Of a stretch of 6,536 nt of DNA, positions 5,300 to 6,536 are shown piece by piece (positions within the stretch are counted from its first letter, which is position 1; every line of letters starts with the position of its first letter). This stretch comes from an uncultured Rhodobacterales bacterium (lineage in GTDB: Bacteria > Pseudomonadota > Alphaproteobacteria > Rhodobacterales > Rhodobacteraceae): NCBI GenBank assembly GCA_937901055.1, contig CALCGO010000178.1, positions 1 through 6,536 of the forward strand, in the 5' to 3' direction. The notes beneath the pieces were generated by a model. The model saw only the letters and a program-made list of their open reading frames with translations. It was not told where the DNA came from and did not search any database. The position numbers and the translations under genes were made by a program.

Positions 5300-6536
5300 A
5301 TGAGTACCGCAACCGTAATACTCGCCGCGGGGCAAGGTAGCCGCATGAAATCGGACCTGCCAAAGGTTCTGCACAAAATCGCCGATGCCCCGATGCTGTG
5401 GCACACGATGCAGTGCGCCGCCGAGATCGAAGCGGACCAAACCATCGTCGTTGTCGGACATGGCGGCGAGGAAACTTCCAACGCCGCGCATGAATATAAC
5501 GCAGAAGCGAAAATCGTATGGCAGACGGAACAGAACGGCACAGGGCACGCCGTGTTGCAAGCAAAGGCCGAACTGGAAAACTTCGACGGTGACGTGATCG
5601 TCCTTTATGGCGACACGCCGTTCGTTCAGCCCGAAACGCTGCGAAAGATGCTGACGGCCCGCGCACAAAGCTCGGTCGTGGTTCTGGGGTTTAAGGCAGA
5701 AAACCCGGGCGGATATGGGCGTCTGAAAATGAACGGCGACAGTCTGGAGGCGATCATAGAGGCCAAAGATTGCACGCCAGAGCAACTCGAAATCACGTTC
5801 TGCAACTCCGGTGTCATCTGCGCCCCTGCCCCTTTGTTGTTTTCGCTGCTCGGCGAGGTTGGAAACGACAACGCCAATGGCGAGGTATATCTGACCGACA
5901 TCATCGCCATCGCGCGAAACCGCGATCTGCACTGTACGGCAATCACCTGCCCGGAGGCGGAAACGATGGGCATCAATTCGCGTCAAAATTTGGCGGATGC
6001 GGAGGCTGTGTTCCAGCAATCCGCACGCGCCGCGGCAATGGAAAATGGCGTGACGCTAATCGCACCCGACACCGTTCATTTTGCCTTCGATACCCACATC
6101 GGGCGCGACACCATCATCGAACCCAACGTATTTTTCGGCCTTGCCGTAACGATCGAGAGCGGCGCAACCATCCGTGCGTTCAGTCACCTTGAAGGTTGCC
6201 ACGTGGCGCGAAAATGCGTGGTCGGCCCGTACGCCCGCCTGCGTCCGGGCGCCGAGCTGGATTTGGGCGCGAAAGTTGGCAATTTCGTCGAAATCAAAGC
6301 AGCACAAATTGAGGCAGGGGCCAAGGTTAATCACCTGACGTACGTCGGCGATGCGCGGGTTGGCGAAGGCTCCAACATCGGGGCGGGCACGATTTTTTGC
6401 AATTACGACGGCGTTAACAAGCACCATACCGAAATCGGGAAACGCGTATTTATCGGATCAAACTCGGCGCTGGTGGCCCCCGTCAGCATAGCCGACGAAG
6501 CGTTTGTGGCGACCGGATCGGTGGTTACCGCCGACG
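5300..6536 (+). CDS. glmU: GlmU: UDP-GlcNAc pyrophosphorylase / GlcN-1-P acetyltransferase (3' end cut)
   Basis: Cytoplasmic bifunctional enzyme making UDP-N-acetylglucosamine for peptidoglycan and lipopolysaccharide: it acetylates glucosamine-1-phosphate, then transfers UMP from UTP. Residues 8-16 (LAAGQGSRM) and 21-25 (PKVLH) are the nucleotidyltransferase signature; QNGTGHAV (78-85), YGDTP with D105, and N226 (GINSR) match the uracil-binding and metal sites. From about residue 250 the left-handed beta-helix hexapeptides begin. The acetyltransferase residues are present by alignment with the E. coli enzyme: R315, K333, H345, Y348, N359, N368 and K374. The ATG has GGAG (5290-5293) at 6 nt. 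Only 412 codons lie in the window; the family is usually about 450 residues, so the end is missing because the window stops, not because the gene is broken. Its G+C is higher than that of the genes to the left, as expected of native chromosome. glmS often follows glmU in bacteria, but that lies outside the window. Confidence 0.97.
   Translation, partial: MSTATVILAAGQGSRMKSDLPKVLHKIADAPMLWHTMQCAAEIEADQTIVVVGHGGEETSNAAHEYNAEAKIVWQTEQNGTGHAVLQAKAELENFDGDVIVLYGDTPFVQPETLRKMLTARAQSSVVVLGFKAENPGGYGRLKMNGDSLEAIIEAKDCTPEQLEITFCNSGVICAPAPLLFSLLGEVGNDNANGEVYLTDIIAIARNRDLHCTAITCPEAETMGINSRQNLADAEAVFQQSARAAAMENGVTLIAPDTVHFAFDTHIGRDTIIEPNVFFGLAVTIESGATIRAFSHLEGCHVARKCVVGPYARLRPGAELDLGAKVGNFVEIKAAQIEAGAKVNHLTYVGDARVGEGSNIGAGTIFCNYDGVNKHHTEIGKRVFIGSNSALVAPVSIADEAFVATGSVVTAD

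Noticed and set aside
5282..6427. Several - strand frames of 70-245 codons and a + strand frame opposite or within glmU
   Set aside because: They are shadows of glmU, which has every catalytic motif in its own frame; the shadows are Arg-rich or show no motifs.

Overview
The window looks like a piece of an alphaproteobacterial chromosome, probably from the Rhodobacterales. This rests on the style of the GlmU protein at the right end and on the tRNA-Gly with an encoded CCA; it is recognition from memory, not a search. At the right edge is ordinary housekeeping DNA: the first 412 codons of glmU (5300 to the window end, + strand) and a tRNA-Gly(UCC) gene on the - strand (4966-5039). Sampled lines of glmU are about 57-62% G+C, while sampled lines of everything to its left are about 47-48% in genes and clearly lower between genes.

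Immediately downstream of the tRNA, on the same strand, lies a complete tyrosine recombinase (3629-4894, - strand) with all six catalytic positions (R, K, H, R, H, Y) and a very strong ribosome binding site. An integrase beside the 3' end of a tRNA is the classic edge of an integrative element. The tRNA 3' half would be the attachment site and the element would run leftwards. No second copy of the tRNA 3' end was seen in the window, so the other boundary is probably beyond position 1, or has been lost.

Between 2833 and 3628 there is a gene-poor, mosaic stretch. It holds a 43-codon open frame (2897-3028, -), a 70-codon frame ending in a topoisomerase-type C4 zinc finger (3123-3335, -), a possible 42-codon TTG-start frame on the opposite strand followed by a hairpin with a T run (3306-3434, +), and an unidentified 66-codon open frame without an ATG at its beginning (3387-3587, -). 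These look like gene fragments or very small genes; none is secure.

The left half is one large gene (544-2832, +). It encodes a 762-residue secreted protein with a signal peptide, an acidic passenger of about 400 residues and a C-terminal autotransporter-type beta-barrel ending in phenylalanine. If the integrase element extends this far, this surface protein is its most obvious cargo. The first 543 bases hold no convincing gene and carry several inverted repeats. No defence system, CRISPR array, transposase or conjugation gene was recognised.
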